Shown piece by piece: positions 1 to 9,623 of a stretch of DNA of 50,811 bases. A program made the translations under genes and the position numbers. The notes beneath the pieces are model-generated. The model was not told the DNA's origin. It searched no databases and saw only the letters and a program-made list of their open reading frames with translations. The first letter of the stretch is position 1. Each line of letters starts with the position of its first letter. This DNA is from an uncultured Clostridia bacterium (lineage in GTDB: Bacteria > Bacillota > Clostridia > Oscillospirales > Oscillospiraceae), in the NCBI GenBank assembly GCA_946547105.1, contig CAMNOV010000006.1, positions 1 through 50,811 of the forward strand. Reading direction: 5' to 3'.

Positions 1-2
1 TC

Positions 3-296
3 GGCATGGCGCTGGTGCACAACTGCTCCTTCCCGATGGTCGTCGAGCTCTGCTCGGCCAAGCGGATCGGCCGCTTCACCGGCTTCTACTACGCTGCCTC
101 CATGTCCGCCCAGACGGTCACGCCCGTGCTGCTCGGCCTGGTGCTGCGGGCGGCCAACGCCTGGCGCGCCCTGCCGGTCTACGCCTGCATCCTCACGCTG
201 CTCAGCTGCACGGTCTTCACCTCCCTCGTCAAGAACATCAAGGCCGGCAAGGTCGCCAACGTCACCGGCCTCGAGGCTCTCGGCGCAGACGACTGA
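3..296 (+). CDS. MFS/GPH-type transporter, C-terminal fragment (5' truncated by window edge)
   Basis: Open frame from window start; hydrophobic helices ending at TGATAA. Confidence 0.55.
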   Translation, partial: GMALVHNCSFPMVVELCSAKRIGRFTGFYYAASMSAQTVTPVLLGLVLRAANAWRALPVYACILTLLSCTVFTSLVKNIKAGKVANVTGLEALGADD

Positions 297-298
297 TA

Positions 299-332
299 AA
301 ATTCGGAATTCGGAGTTCGGAATTCGGAATTT
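299..332 (+). repeat. TTCGGAA-type short tandem repeat directly after a stop codon
   Basis: aattcggaattcggagttcggaattcggaattt; same motif at 4411-4435 (inverted) and 35529-35556. Confidence 0.85.
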
Positions 333-408
333 GAGGGTTCGATTTTTCGGTTTCTGGCATATACTTTTTTATCATACTTTTTATCTTTGAATTTGAGGTG
401 TTACGGAT

Positions 409-1242
409 ATGACCCAGCAAACCCGCAGGAAGATCCTGCTGATCGCCGGCGCCTGTGTCTCCGCCACGGCGATCCCTCTGGCGCTGCTCGCGCCCGGCAG
501 GGCCACCAAGCGGCAGAAAGCGCCCTTCTGGGGTCTGAACTTTGCCCACCGCGGTCTGCACACCCGCGACAAGAGCATCCCGGAAAACTCCCTGCCCGCC
601 TTTGAGCGCGCCGCGCACGAGGGCTACGGCATGGAGCTGGACGTGCAGCTGTCCAAAGACGGAAAGGTCGTCGTCTTCCATGACGATACGCTCGACCGCG
701 TATGCGGCGTGCATGCGCGCGTGGACGAAAAGACCTGGGCGGAGCTGCAGGAGCTGCGCCTGTGCGGCACCGAGTACGGCATCCCGCTGTTTTCCGAGGT
801 GCTGAACACCGTGCGCGGCCGCGGCCCGCTGATCGTCGAATTGAAGAGCGGCCGGCGCAACCGCGAGCTGTGCGAAAAGACCTATGCGCTGCTGCAGAAC
901 TACCGGGGCGAAGCCTGCATCGAGAGCTTCAACCCCTTCATCGTGATGTGGTTCCGCTTCCACGCGAAGGATCTGCTGCGCGGGCAGCTGGCCTCGCCCA
1001 CGAAAAGCTATCTGAACTCGATGAGCCGTTTCCGCGCCTTCCTGCTCAGCCACTGCCTGCTGAACGTGTTCAGCCGCCCGCAGTTCATCGCCTACAAGAT
1101 CGGCTACCGCCCGCCCACGGTGCGCCTGGCCGAGCAGCTCGGCGCGATGAAGGTCGGCTGGACGAGCCACGAGCCGCGCAACGAGAAGGGACGCGACGCC
1201 GTCATCTTCGAGTTCTACCGCCCGAAACTGCAGTATAAATAA
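409..1242 (+). CDS. Glycerophosphodiester phosphodiesterase family protein
   Basis: NFAHRGLHTRDKSIPENSLPAFERAAHEGYGMELDVQLSKDGKVVVFHDDTLDRVCG is the GDPD HRG..PENT..AF / ELDV..TKDG..VV.HD signature. Confidence 0.9.
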   Translation: MTQQTRRKILLIAGACVSATAIPLALLAPGRATKRQKAPFWGLNFAHRGLHTRDKSIPENSLPAFERAAHEGYGMELDVQLSKDGKVVVFHDDTLDRVCGVHARVDEKTWAELQELRLCGTEYGIPLFSEVLNTVRGRGPLIVELKSGRRNRELCEKTYALLQNYRGEACIESFNPFIVMWFRFHAKDLLRGQLASPTKSYLNSMSRFRAFLLSHCLLNVFSRPQFIAYKIGYRPPTVRLAEQLGAMKVGWTSHEPRNEKGRDAVIFEFYRPKLQYK

Positions 1243-1257
1243 GCCTCTTGCAAAGGG

Positions 1258-1297
1258 AAAAAACCGACGCTGTTTGAAAACTGCGTCGGTTTTTTCC
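1258..1297 (+). terminator. Rho-independent terminator
   Basis: ACCGACGC ... GCGTCGGT followed by TTTTTT. Confidence 0.85.
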
Positions 1298-1305
1298 GAT
1301 TTCTC

Positions 1306-1344
1306 TTGACAGGCACGTTTCTTGGTGATATCATTTTGATATCA
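1306..1344 (+). promoter_or_regulatory. Sigma-A-like promoter with twin TGATATCA palindromes over the -10
   Basis: TTGACA (1306-1311), 17 nt, TATCAT (1329-1334); TGATATCA at 1326-1333 and 1337-1344. Confidence 0.7.
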
Positions 1345-1367
1345 AATCGAACAAGGAGGACCTGACA

Positions 1368-2393
1368 ATGACAGAAAAAATCCTGACCACCCGGAAAAAC
1401 GGCATGGGCATGCTGCTTTTGCTGATTTTACTTTATCTCGGCGCGCTCGCGCTGGTGATCCTGTGCAGCTGGCTCGGCGGCTGGTTCTACCCCCTGATGG
1501 TGCTGGGCATCCTGTATCTCTGCGTCGGCTGGATCCCCTTCCTCGGCCTCAAGGTGCTCAAGCCCCAGGAGGCTCTGGTGCTGACGCTCTTCGGCAAGTA
1601 CATCGGCACGCTCAAGGAGGAGGGCTTCTACTTCGTCAACCCCTTCTGCACGGCGGTCAACCCCGCAGCCAAGACCAAGCTCAACCAGTCCGGCGACGTG
1701 GACGGCGGCAACAATAACAACGCCGCGCTGAACGTGCTGCTGACCGGCCAGGGCGCAAGCGTCCAAGCGGAATCGGCCAGCAAGAAGATTTCCCTCAAGG
1801 CCATGACGCTCTCCAACTCCCGCCAGAAGATCAACGACTGCCTCGGCAACCCTGTCGAGATCGGCATCGCGGTGATCTGGCGCGTGGTGGACACGGCCAA
1901 GGCCGTCTTCAACGTCGACAACTACAAGGAATATCTCTCCCTGCAGTGCGACAGCGCCGTGCGCAACATCGTGCGCATCTACCCCTACGACGTGGCGCCC
2001 AACGTGGACACCACCGGCGACGGCGTGGCCGACGAGGGGAGCCTGCGCGGCTCGAGCGAGCTGGTGGCCCGCCGGATCAGAGACGAGATCCAGCAGAAGG
2101 TCGGCGAGGCGGGCATCGAGATCATCGAGGCCCGCATCACCTACCTCGCCTACGCCCCCGAGATCGCGGCCGTGATGCTGCAGCGCCAGCAGGCCAGCGC
2201 CATCATCGACGCCCGCAAGATGATCGTCGACGGCGCAGTCGGCATGGTGGAGATGGCGCTTGAGCGCCTGAACGAAAACGGCGTCGTGCAGCTCGACGAG
2301 GAGCGCAAGGCCGCCATGGTCTCGAACCTGCTGGTCGTCCTCTGCGGCAACCGCGACGCGCAGCCGGTGGTCAATTCCGGCTCGCTGTATTAA
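1368..2393 (+). CDS. SPFH/Band 7 domain membrane protein
   Basis: N-terminal TM helices, [30 protein letters not shown] and [34 protein letters not shown] are typical of SPFH proteins. Confidence 0.88.
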   Translation: MTEKILTTRKNGMGMLLLLILLYLGALALVILCSWLGGWFYPLMVLGILYLCVGWIPFLGLKVLKPQEALVLTLFGKYIGTLKEEGFYFVNPFCTAVNPAAKTKLNQSGDVDGGNNNNAALNVLLTGQGASVQAESASKKISLKAMTLSNSRQKINDCLGNPVEIGIAVIWRVVDTAKAVFNVDNYKEYLSLQCDSAVRNIVRIYPYDVAPNVDTTGDGVADEGSLRGSSELVARRIRDEIQQKVGEAGIEIIEARITYLAYAPEIAAVMLQRQQASAIIDARKMIVDGAVGMVEMALERLNENGVVQLDEERKAAMVSNLLVVLCGNRDAQPVVNSGSLY

Positions 2394-2399
2394 ACCGCC

Positions 2400-2594
2400 A
2401 TGGCTGAGAAAAAACAGGTGCCGCTGCGCCTCAATCCCAAGCTCTACGACGCGCTCAGCGCCTGGGCGGAGGACGATTTCCGCTCGCTCAACGGGCAGAT
2501 CGAATATCTGCTGACCGAGTGCGTCCGCCAGCGGAAGAAAAACGGAAAATACGTCTCGGACGAGATCGACGTCCCGCCCGAACTGGACATTTGA
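2400..2594 (+). CDS. Arc-type ribbon-helix-helix DNA-binding protein
   Basis: [47 protein letters not shown] pattern; 6 bp after SPFH stop. Confidence 0.8.
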   Translation: MAEKKQVPLRLNPKLYDALSAWAEDDFRSLNGQIEYLLTECVRQRKKNGKYVSDEIDVPPELDI

Positions 2595-2623
2595 TCCATG
2601 GCGAAACATCGTTTCGCCATGGA
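2595..2623 (+). other. Perfect 13-bp hairpin
   Basis: TCCATGGCGAAAC-ATC-GTTTCGCCATGGA starting at the RHH stop. Confidence 0.8.
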
Positions 2624-2705
2624 GTCGCTCGCGCTGATCGCGCTCGGCATACGGGGGACATACCTCGCTTGGTCGGCGCGAGGGCTCGCTCAGCTCGCCT
2701 CAGGG

Positions 2706-2738
2706 TGTTTTTGAGGCGGCAAAGCTGCCTCAAAAACA
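2706..2738. terminator. Probable bidirectional terminator hairpin
   Basis: TGTTTTTGAGGC...GCCTCAAAAACA, 12 perfect bp extended by GGC/GCT. Confidence 0.6.
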
Positions 2739-2793
2739 AATGATGTTTGATTGACATCTGCCACAAGCCGTAAATTGTTGAGGAGGTTCCCGT

Positions 2794-3297
2794 ATGCGTA
2801 TCCCCTCCCGCGCCGAGGTCGACGCCTTCTGCGGCAGCCCGACGACCCTCTGGCAGCGTATTTTGGGCATCCTCGCCCCGGTCGTGCTCCTCGGCTCGAT
2901 CGTCTTTGTCCTGATCCGCTTTCCGCATCTGCCGGAGCAGATCCCCATCCATTTCAACGCGAAAGGGGAGATCGACGGCTGGGGCGGCCGCGGAACGCTG
3001 CTGATCATGCCGATCATCGGCCTTGTGATGGACGCTGTGCTCGCTCTCTCGTTCCGCTTTCCGAAGAGCTGGAACGCAGGCGTGCGCATCACTCTCTATA
3101 ACCGCGTACGCGTCTACCGCATCCTGCGCGACATGATGGCCGAAACGCGCCTTGGCATGGCGCTGCTCTTCGCCGGCTTCGCCGTTTACCAAAGCCTGAC
3201 GCCGGAGCATTTCTCCGGCAACGTGATCGGCGTGATGACGCTGCTGATTTTCATCCCTCTCGTGCGCTATTTCATACGGCTGTTAAAGGCGCGATAG
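2794..3297 (+). CDS. DUF1648-like membrane protein
   Basis: FPHLPEQIPIHFNAKGEIDGWGGRGTLLIMPIIG motif (IPxHFNxxGxxDxWG) plus TM helices; RBS gaggagg. Confidence 0.75.
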   Translation: MRIPSRAEVDAFCGSPTTLWQRILGILAPVVLLGSIVFVLIRFPHLPEQIPIHFNAKGEIDGWGGRGTLLIMPIIGLVMDAVLALSFRFPKSWNAGVRITLYNRVRVYRILRDMMAETRLGMALLFAGFAVYQSLTPEHFSGNVIGVMTLLIFIPLVRYFIRLLKAR

Positions 3298-3303
3298 CGC
3301 ACG

Positions 3304-3465
3304 CCTTCCCCTTGAGGGGAAGATTCCCCCGGCGGGGGAAATGTCCGCGCTGCGGACAAAAGGGGCGCGGAAGGTGCCCCGGTGCATACCGGGGCGGATG
3401 AGGTGGAAATGTCTCGACACCTCATCAGTCTCGCTTCGCTCGACAGATTCCCCTCAAGGGGAAGC
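3304..3465 (+). repeat. Modular palindromic intergenic element, copy A
   Basis: Ends are CTTCCCCTTGAGGGGAAG palindromes; internal GGATGAGGTG...CACCTCATCAGTC; shared with 15152, 20262, 35821, 37977. Confidence 0.9.
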
Positions 3466-3484
3466 CCTCTGATGGAGGCTTATC

Positions 3485-4381
3485 ATGAAAGACAAAACGC
3501 TTTTCAAATACTTGCTCTGGGCCTTCGGCCTGGGCTGGGCCTTACAGATCCCGGCGGCGATCTTCGCGCTGCGCGGAAACGCGCTGATCTTCCAGGGTCT
3601 GACAATGCTGGCGATGTTCGCGCCGCTCGCGGCGGTGATGCTGGCAGACGTCCCTCTGAAATCGCTGGGCTGGCGGCCGCGGATGCGCGGGAACCTCCGC
3701 TGGTACCTGGCGGGCTGGCTCTGTCCGGCGCTGCTTTGCGCGCTGGGCGCGGCGCTGTATTTCCTGCTCTTCCCCGCGAGCTTTGATTCCAGCGGCGCCG
3801 CCCTCCTCGCCACGCTGTCCGAGGAGGCGCGGCAGCAGTTTGAGGCGCAGGCGCTCCCCGCGTCGGCCTTCGTGCTGATCCAGGCCGTCGCCGCGCTGAG
3901 CTACGCGCCCTTTCTCAACACGATCCCCTCGGTCGGCGAGGAGGCTGGCTGGCGGGGCCTGATGCTCCCCCGGCTGAAGGAGCGCTTCGGGCGCGTGCGC
4001 GGCCTGCTGCTCGGCGGCGTGATCTGGGGCGCCTGGCACTGGCCGCTGATGCTGATCGCGGGCTATGAATACGGCCTGCACTACTGGGGCGCGCCGGTAT
4101 TGGGCATGCTGCTGTTCTGCGTCTTTACGACGGCGCTGGGCATCCTGCTCGACGCGCTGTACGTCAAAACCGGCAGCCTCTGGGCGCCCGCGCTCGCCCA
4201 CGGCGCGGTCAACGCCTGCAGCGGCCTGCCGCTGCTGCTGCTCGATCCCGCCTATGCCGACCGGCTCACCGTCGGCCCGGTGATGATCGGCATCGTCGGC
4301 GGACTGCCGCTGCTTCTTCTCGCGCTCTTCGTTCTGTTGAAAAAGACCCCCGCATCCGCCGAGGAAGCGGGCGAATCGTGA
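3485..4381 (+). CDS. CPBP family intramembrane metalloprotease
   Basis: EEAGWRGLMLPRL...GGVIWGAWHWPLM motifs. Confidence 0.9.
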   Translation: MKDKTLFKYLLWAFGLGWALQIPAAIFALRGNALIFQGLTMLAMFAPLAAVMLADVPLKSLGWRPRMRGNLRWYLAGWLCPALLCALGAALYFLLFPASFDSSGAALLATLSEEARQQFEAQALPASAFVLIQAVAALSYAPFLNTIPSVGEEAGWRGLMLPRLKERFGRVRGLLLGGVIWGAWHWPLMLIAGYEYGLHYWGAPVLGMLLFCVFTTALGILLDALYVKTGSLWAPALAHGAVNACSGLPLLLLDPAYADRLTVGPVMIGIVGGLPLLLLALFVLLKKTPASAEEAGES

Positions 4382-4410
4382 ATCGTCCCTTGCTTTTCTC
4401 CCAGGCACTC

Positions 4411-4435
4411 ATTCCGAATTCCGAATTCCGAATTT
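4411..4435 (-). repeat. TTCGGAA-type tandem repeat (inverted copy)
   Basis: attccgaattccgaattccgaattt just before RBS of next gene. Confidence 0.8.
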
Positions 4436-4450
4436 CAAGGAGTCTTCACC

Positions 4451-5167
4451 ATGCTTCAAATCACCCATCTGACCAAGACCTACGGAGATAAAAAGGCCGT
4501 GGACGACCTGACGCTGCACATCGCCCCGGGCGAGATCTACGGCTTCATCGGCCACAACGGCGCCGGCAAGACCACCACGCTCAAATCCTGCGCGGGCATC
4601 CTGCCCTTCGACGCGGGCGAGATCCGCATCAACGGCATCGACGTGAGCGCGAACCCGCTCGAGGCCAAGCGTGTGCTGGCCTATCTGCCGGACAATCCCG
4701 ATCTTTACAACTTCCTTTCCGGCATCCAGTACCTCAACTTCATCGCCGACATCTTCGGCGTAGAGAAATCCGTGCGCGCCGAGCGCATCCGCCGCCTGGC
4801 CGACAGCTTTGAGCTGACGGCCGACCTGGCGCAGCCGATCTCCGCCTACTCCCACGGCATGAAGCAGAAGCTGGCGATGATCTCCGGCTGGCTGCACGAG
4901 CCGAAGCTGATCCTGATGGACGAACCCTTCGTCGGTCTCGACCCGAAGGCCGCCCACCTGCTCAAGGAAATGATGCACGAGCACTGCGACCGCGGCGGCG
5001 CGATCTTCTTCTCCACACATGTGCTGGAGGTGGCCGAAAAGCTCTGCGACAAGGTCGCCATCATCAAGGAAGGCCGCCTGATCACCAGCGGCACGATGGA
5101 AGAGGTCAAGGGCGACGCCTCCCTGGAGGACGTGTTCCTGGAACTGGAGGAGAGCCATGAGGCTTAA
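4451..5167 (+). CDS. ABC transporter ATP-binding protein
   Basis: GHNGAGKTTTLK Walker A, SHGMKQKLAM signature, LILMDEPFVGLDP Walker B. Confidence 0.95.
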   Translation: MLQITHLTKTYGDKKAVDDLTLHIAPGEIYGFIGHNGAGKTTTLKSCAGILPFDAGEIRINGIDVSANPLEAKRVLAYLPDNPDLYNFLSGIQYLNFIADIFGVEKSVRAERIRRLADSFELTADLAQPISAYSHGMKQKLAMISGWLHEPKLILMDEPFVGLDPKAAHLLKEMMHEHCDRGGAIFFSTHVLEVAEKLCDKVAIIKEGRLITSGTMEEVKGDASLEDVFLELEESHEA

Positions 5168-6761
5168 AGCTCTGTTTCGTGTCCGTCTGGCCTCGCTGAA
5201 AAGCTCGCTGACCGGCGCCAACCGCAGCACGCGCAAGCGCTCGAAGGCGCAGATCCTCGGCTTTGCCGTGCTGATGCTCTACACCTTCGGCTACTTCGCC
5301 TTCATGCTGTATACGACCTTTGACACCCTGGCGGGGCCTTTTTCCGCCATGGATCTCGGCACGATCTATTTTGCGCTGGCGGCGCTGATGGCTTTTGCGC
5401 TGATGTTCGTCGGCAGCATTTTCTCCGCCAAGGCGCAGCTCTATGAGGCCACCGACAACGACCTGCTGCTGTCGATGCCGGTCAAGCCGGGCGAAGTGCT
5501 GCTCAGCCGCATGCTTTTGCTGCTGGTGATGAACCTGCTCTTTGACCTGATCGTCGCCGGCCCGGCGATGCTCGCCTGGTTCCAGGCAGCGGGCTTCTCC
5601 CTCGGCAGCTTTCTGTGCAGCTTCGCCGTGCTCTTCGTGCTGCTGCCGCTGATCTCGCTGGCGCTGTCGTCGGTCTTCGGCTTCCTGCTGCATCTGATCT
5701 CCGCCCGGGTACGCAACCAGTCGCTGATGACGGTCGTGCTGTCGCTGGCCTTCCTGGCGGTCTACTTCGTCGCGATCTCCCGCATGAACATCTGGATCAC
5801 CAATCTTGCGGCCGATCCCACGCCGCTTGCCCATGCGATCGGCGGCGTCGCGCCGCTGGTCTGGCTCGGTCGGGCCTGCGTCGGCGGCGATCTGCTCGCT
5901 CTCGGCGCGCTGGCGCTGCTCACCGCCGCCCTGCTCCTGCTGATCTGGGTGGCGCTGGAGCGCAGCTTTGTGAAGACCGCGACCGCCAAAAACAGCGTCG
6001 CGAAGGTGAAGTACGTCGAAAAGGCGGTGGACGCCGTCTCCCCGGACCGCGCGCTGCTGCGGCGCGAGCTGAAGCATTTCGCCGCCTGTCCCTCCTACAT
6101 CCTCAACAGCGCCCTGGGTGTGATCATGGCCCCGATCGCGGCGGTCTACCTCATCATCAAGCGCAGCAGTCTCCTGCCGCTGATGCAGGAGCCCGGCTTC
6201 GGCTTTCTGCTGCCGCTGCTGCCGCTGCTCCTGCTGCTCGGGCTCTGCTTCATGGCGTCCATGTGCACGGTCACCGCGCCGAGCATCTCGCTCGAGGGCA
6301 AGAGCCTGTGGCTGCTGCAGTCCCTGCCGGTCACGCCGCGCCAGGTGCTGCGCGCCAAGCTCCGCATGCACCTGCTGATCGCGCTGCCGCCGATGCTGAT
6401 CTGCTCGGTCATCTTCATCGCGCTGCTCCGGCCCTCGCTGCCCTTTGCGGTCTGCGTGCTGCTGCTGCCGGCCGCCTGCGTGCTGTTCACCGGTCTGCTG
6501 GGGCTCTTTGAAAACCTGCGCCACCCGAACCTGGACTGGATCAACGAGACCCAGGCCGTCAAAACCGGCATGGCCGTCGCCGTGACGATGTTCGCCACGA
6601 TGGGGCTGCTGATGTTGCCGATCCTGGTCATTATCTTCTTCGGCGATATGATCCCGCCCGTGGCCATCGCCGCCGGACTGCTGGTCCTGGTGCTGCTGCT
6701 GTGCCTGCTGCTGTGGCGCTGGCTGGTGACGCGCGGGGAAGAGCGCTTCCGCGCCCTTTGA
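5157..6761 (+). CDS. ABC transporter permease (large multi-TM)
   Basis: Overlaps upstream ATPase; ~12 hydrophobic segments. Confidence 0.85.
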   Translation: MRLKALFRVRLASLKSSLTGANRSTRKRSKAQILGFAVLMLYTFGYFAFMLYTTFDTLAGPFSAMDLGTIYFALAALMAFALMFVGSIFSAKAQLYEATDNDLLLSMPVKPGEVLLSRMLLLLVMNLLFDLIVAGPAMLAWFQAAGFSLGSFLCSFAVLFVLLPLISLALSSVFGFLLHLISARVRNQSLMTVVLSLAFLAVYFVAISRMNIWITNLAADPTPLAHAIGGVAPLVWLGRACVGGDLLALGALALLTAALLLLIWVALERSFVKTATAKNSVAKVKYVEKAVDAVSPDRALLRRELKHFAACPSYILNSALGVIMAPIAAVYLIIKRSSLLPLMQEPGFGFLLPLLPLLLLLGLCFMASMCTVTAPSISLEGKSLWLLQSLPVTPRQVLRAKLRMHLLIALPPMLICSVIFIALLRPSLPFAVCVLLLPAACVLFTGLLGLFENLRHPNLDWINETQAVKTGMAVAVTMFATMGLLMLPILVIIFFGDMIPPVAIAAGLLVLVLLLCLLLWRWLVTRGEERFRAL

Positions 6762-6769
6762 GGCAATTT

Positions 6770-6803
6770 CACCCCGTTCCGGAAATTGGAACGGGGTGTT
6801 TTT
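6770..6803 (+). terminator. Rho-independent terminator
   Basis: CACCCCGTTCC-ggaaatt-GGAACGGGGTG-TTTTT. Confidence 0.85.
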
Positions 6804-6824
6804 CGATAAACTTTCAAAAAAGTG

Positions 6825-6853
6825 TTGACAAAGTCGAGTCGATTTGATATTAT
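6825..6853 (+). promoter_or_regulatory. Sigma-A-like promoter of tRNA operon
   Basis: TTGACA, 17 nt, TATTAT upstream of tRNA-Asp. Confidence 0.8.
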
Positions 6854-6864
6854 AATCCAGCCGT

Positions 6865-6941
6865 GGCCGAGTGGTTCAGTCGGTTAGAACGCCGGCCTGT
6901 CACGCCGGAGGTCGAGGGTTCAAGTCCCTTCTCGGTCGCCA
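6865..6941 (+). tRNA. tRNA-Asp (anticodon GTC)
   Basis: GGCCGAG/CTCGGTC acceptor stem, CCGGCCTGTCACGCCGG anticodon arm, GGGTTCAAGTCCC T arm, encoded CCA. Confidence 0.95.
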
Positions 6942-6974
6942 CTCATGCCCCTTCTTGAAGGGGCATGAACTTTC

Positions 6975-7284
<310 letters not shown>

Positions 7285-7381
7285 GATCGTGATTTGTCGG
7301 CTTTTTTCTTGACCTGTCGGAAAGATTGTTATAAAATATTTTTAACAGCTTTCGGAAAACATCAGGCAAAGGAGACTCATC

Positions 7382-8179
7382 ATGGACGACAGAAATTTTG
7401 TGGCTCAGCCCGGCTTTGACGGGCAGAAGAAAAGCCCCGACTGGAAGAAAATCGCCATCATCGCCGCCGTTGTCCTCGTGGCGGCCGCGCTGATCGTCGG
7501 CCTGTGCCTGCTGCTCTTCAACGGCAGCAGCCGGACCACCCCCGTCAAGATGCTGGAAAAGTACGCCAACGCCAAGGAGATCAAGGTCGAGACCCTGGTC
7601 AAGGACATGGTCGGCGGGATCGAGGGCAACAATGCCGCCAAGATCATCCGGCTTGCCGACGACAGCGACGAATTCGAGGACCGCTTCGAGGAGCTCGAGG
7701 AGAACGCCGCCGACGCCTATCAGGACAACAAGGACGAATACGGCAAGAACTTCAAGATCCGCTTCAGAAACGACAAGGATGTGGAAGAGAAGCTCGACCG
7801 CGACGATCTGAAGGATTACAAGAGCAGCCTCAAGGACCTGGGCGAGGATTACGCCGCGCTCGGCAAAGCGCTCGGCAAGCTCAAGAGCGGCGATCTGAAG
7901 GATCTGGCCGAGGATCTCGATATGGACGCCAAGGACGTCCGGGAGTGCATCGAATGCCTGAAGACCATCGGCTCGAAGCTCAAGGGCGCCGAGGTCAGCG
8001 AAGGCTATGATCTCGAATACCTCATCACGATCACCGGCAGCGAGCTGGACGAGCCCGAGGAGGACGACGGCGAGCTGACCGTGCTGAAGGTCAACGGCAA
8101 GTGGGTCTCCACGCAGGGTATCAGCCTGCTGTACACGATCTACTACGCCGTCTATGATGCCGTCGGCAGCTATCTCTGA
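7382..8179 (+). CDS. Hypothetical single-TM protein with acidic/lysine-rich extracytoplasmic domain
   Basis: ATG with ggagac upstream; one TM (IAIIAAVVLVAAALIVGLCLLLF). Confidence 0.7.
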   Translation: MDDRNFVAQPGFDGQKKSPDWKKIAIIAAVVLVAAALIVGLCLLLFNGSSRTTPVKMLEKYANAKEIKVETLVKDMVGGIEGNNAAKIIRLADDSDEFEDRFEELEENAADAYQDNKDEYGKNFKIRFRNDKDVEEKLDRDDLKDYKSSLKDLGEDYAALGKALGKLKSGDLKDLAEDLDMDAKDVRECIECLKTIGSKLKGAEVSEGYDLEYLITITGSELDEPEEDDGELTVLKVNGKWVSTQGISLLYTIYYAVYDAVGSYL

Positions 8180-8249
8180 TCCCCCCACATTCAAACATAC
8201 TGCCCCCGCCCGCCGGGCGGGGGCCTTCCGTTGAAGAGGAACACGCAAG

Positions 8250-9575
8250 ATGAAATATGTTCGCCGTTTTCTCGCCGTTGTGATCGCGCTCATGCTCCTT
8301 TCCGCCGTGGGCATGATGCTGCAGCAGCGGAATATCATCCCCCTCGGCCGCCCCGCGCCGACCGCTTCGGTCACGCCGGCCCCCACGCCCGAGGCGACGC
8401 CCGCGCCGACCGCACAGCCGACGCCGGCTCCGACACCCGAGCCCGCGCCCGAACCGACGCCGGAACCCACCCCGGAGCCCACGCCCGTGCCGGACTGGCC
8501 GGCCGAGCAGCTCGCACTGACGCTGCAGCCGTCCGAACGGGCCGACAATCTCCTGGACGGGGATTTCATGAGCTTTGAAGAGCTGCCCGGAGGCGAAGCG
8601 CTCGTCATCCGCGCCGAGCAGCCGATCGCCGGGCTTTACCTGGTGTGGAACGATCACCCCCAGCCCTGGACGCTCGAAACGCCGGGCGGCGCGATCGAGG
8701 GCGGCGCGCAGGGCTTCATGCACGAATATATCGAGCTGCCCGCGCCCGCGCAGGAGCTCACGCTGCGCCTTGGCGCGGAGCCGGTCGCCCTCTGCGACGT
8801 TTTCGCTTTCGGCACCGGTATCCTGCCCGACTGGGTGCAGCGCTGGGAGCCGCCCTATGAGCAGGCGGACATCCTGCTCTTCTCCGCCCACGCCGACGAC
8901 GAGTTCATCTTCTTCGGCGGCGTCATCCCCGAATACGGCGCGGGCCGCGGCCTGAAGGTACAGGTCGCCTATATGACCTCGCCCTATATCGGCACCGAGC
9001 GCTACCGCTGCCACGAGCTGCTCAACGGTCTCTGGACCGCCGGGCTGCACCACTATCCGGTGACCACCGGCCTGCGGGACTGGATGATGAACACGCTCGA
9101 CGACGCCCGCTACTTCTACGGCGAGGAGGTTTTCGTCGACTTCCAGGTGGAGCAGATCCGCCGCTTCAAGCCGCAGGTCGTGCTCGGGCATGACCTGAAC
9201 GGCGAGTACGGCCACGCGGTACACATGCTCTCCGCGGAGGCGCTGGTGAAAGCCGTCGAGGCCGCCGCCGATCCGGAACGCTTTTCGGACAGCGCCGAAA
9301 AATACGGTGCCTGGGACACGCCGAAGTTTTACCTGCACCTCTATGGGGATACGCCCACGATCCTGAACTACGAGACCCCGCTGGAGGCCTTCGGCGGCCG
9401 CACGGCCTATGAGGTCGCGCTCGAGGCCTACGCACAGCACCTGTCGCAGCAGCACTGGACCTTCACGGTCTACTCCTTCGACTCCGAGGTGGACAGCCAC
9501 CGCTTCGGCCTGGTGCGCAGCACGGTGGGCGAGGACGAGGCCCGCAACGACCTGATGGAACATCTCGACAACTGA
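8250..9575 (+). CDS. Membrane-anchored/secreted PIG-L (LmbE-like) family deacetylase with TP/PE-rich linker
   Basis: DILLFSAHADDEFIFFGGVI and GHDLNGEYGHAVHMLSAEAL; N-terminal TM; (TPEPTPEP)n linker. Confidence 0.85.
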   Translation: MKYVRRFLAVVIALMLLSAVGMMLQQRNIIPLGRPAPTASVTPAPTPEATPAPTAQPTPAPTPEPAPEPTPEPTPEPTPVPDWPAEQLALTLQPSERADNLLDGDFMSFEELPGGEALVIRAEQPIAGLYLVWNDHPQPWTLETPGGAIEGGAQGFMHEYIELPAPAQELTLRLGAEPVALCDVFAFGTGILPDWVQRWEPPYEQADILLFSAHADDEFIFFGGVIPEYGAGRGLKVQVAYMTSPYIGTERYRCHELLNGLWTAGLHHYPVTTGLRDWMMNTLDDARYFYGEEVFVDFQVEQIRRFKPQVVLGHDLNGEYGHAVHMLSAEALVKAVEAAADPERFSDSAEKYGAWDTPKFYLHLYGDTPTILNYETPLEAFGGRTAYEVALEAYAQHLSQQHWTFTVYSFDSEVDSHRFGLVRSTVGEDEARNDLMEHLDN

Positions 9576-9579
9576 AAAC

Positions 9580-9617
9580 AGAGGGATGAAAGCCGCTTTT
9601 CATCCCTCTGTTTTTTT
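9580..9617 (+). terminator. Rho-independent terminator
   Basis: ACAGAGGGATGAAA...TTTCATCCCTCTGTTTTTTT. Confidence 0.9.
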
Positions 9618-9623
9618 GCTATA

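Noticed and set aside
2488-3210. 240-aa minus-strand ORF across the RHH gene and the DUF1648 gene
   Set aside because: Crosses two strong hairpins and runs antisense to two credible genes, with no RBS or recognisable motif.
8370-8495. Possible CRISPR or minisatellite array
   Set aside because: Repeats are short, in-frame codons for a TPAPTPE linker inside the PIG-L gene; no spacer structure and no cas genes.
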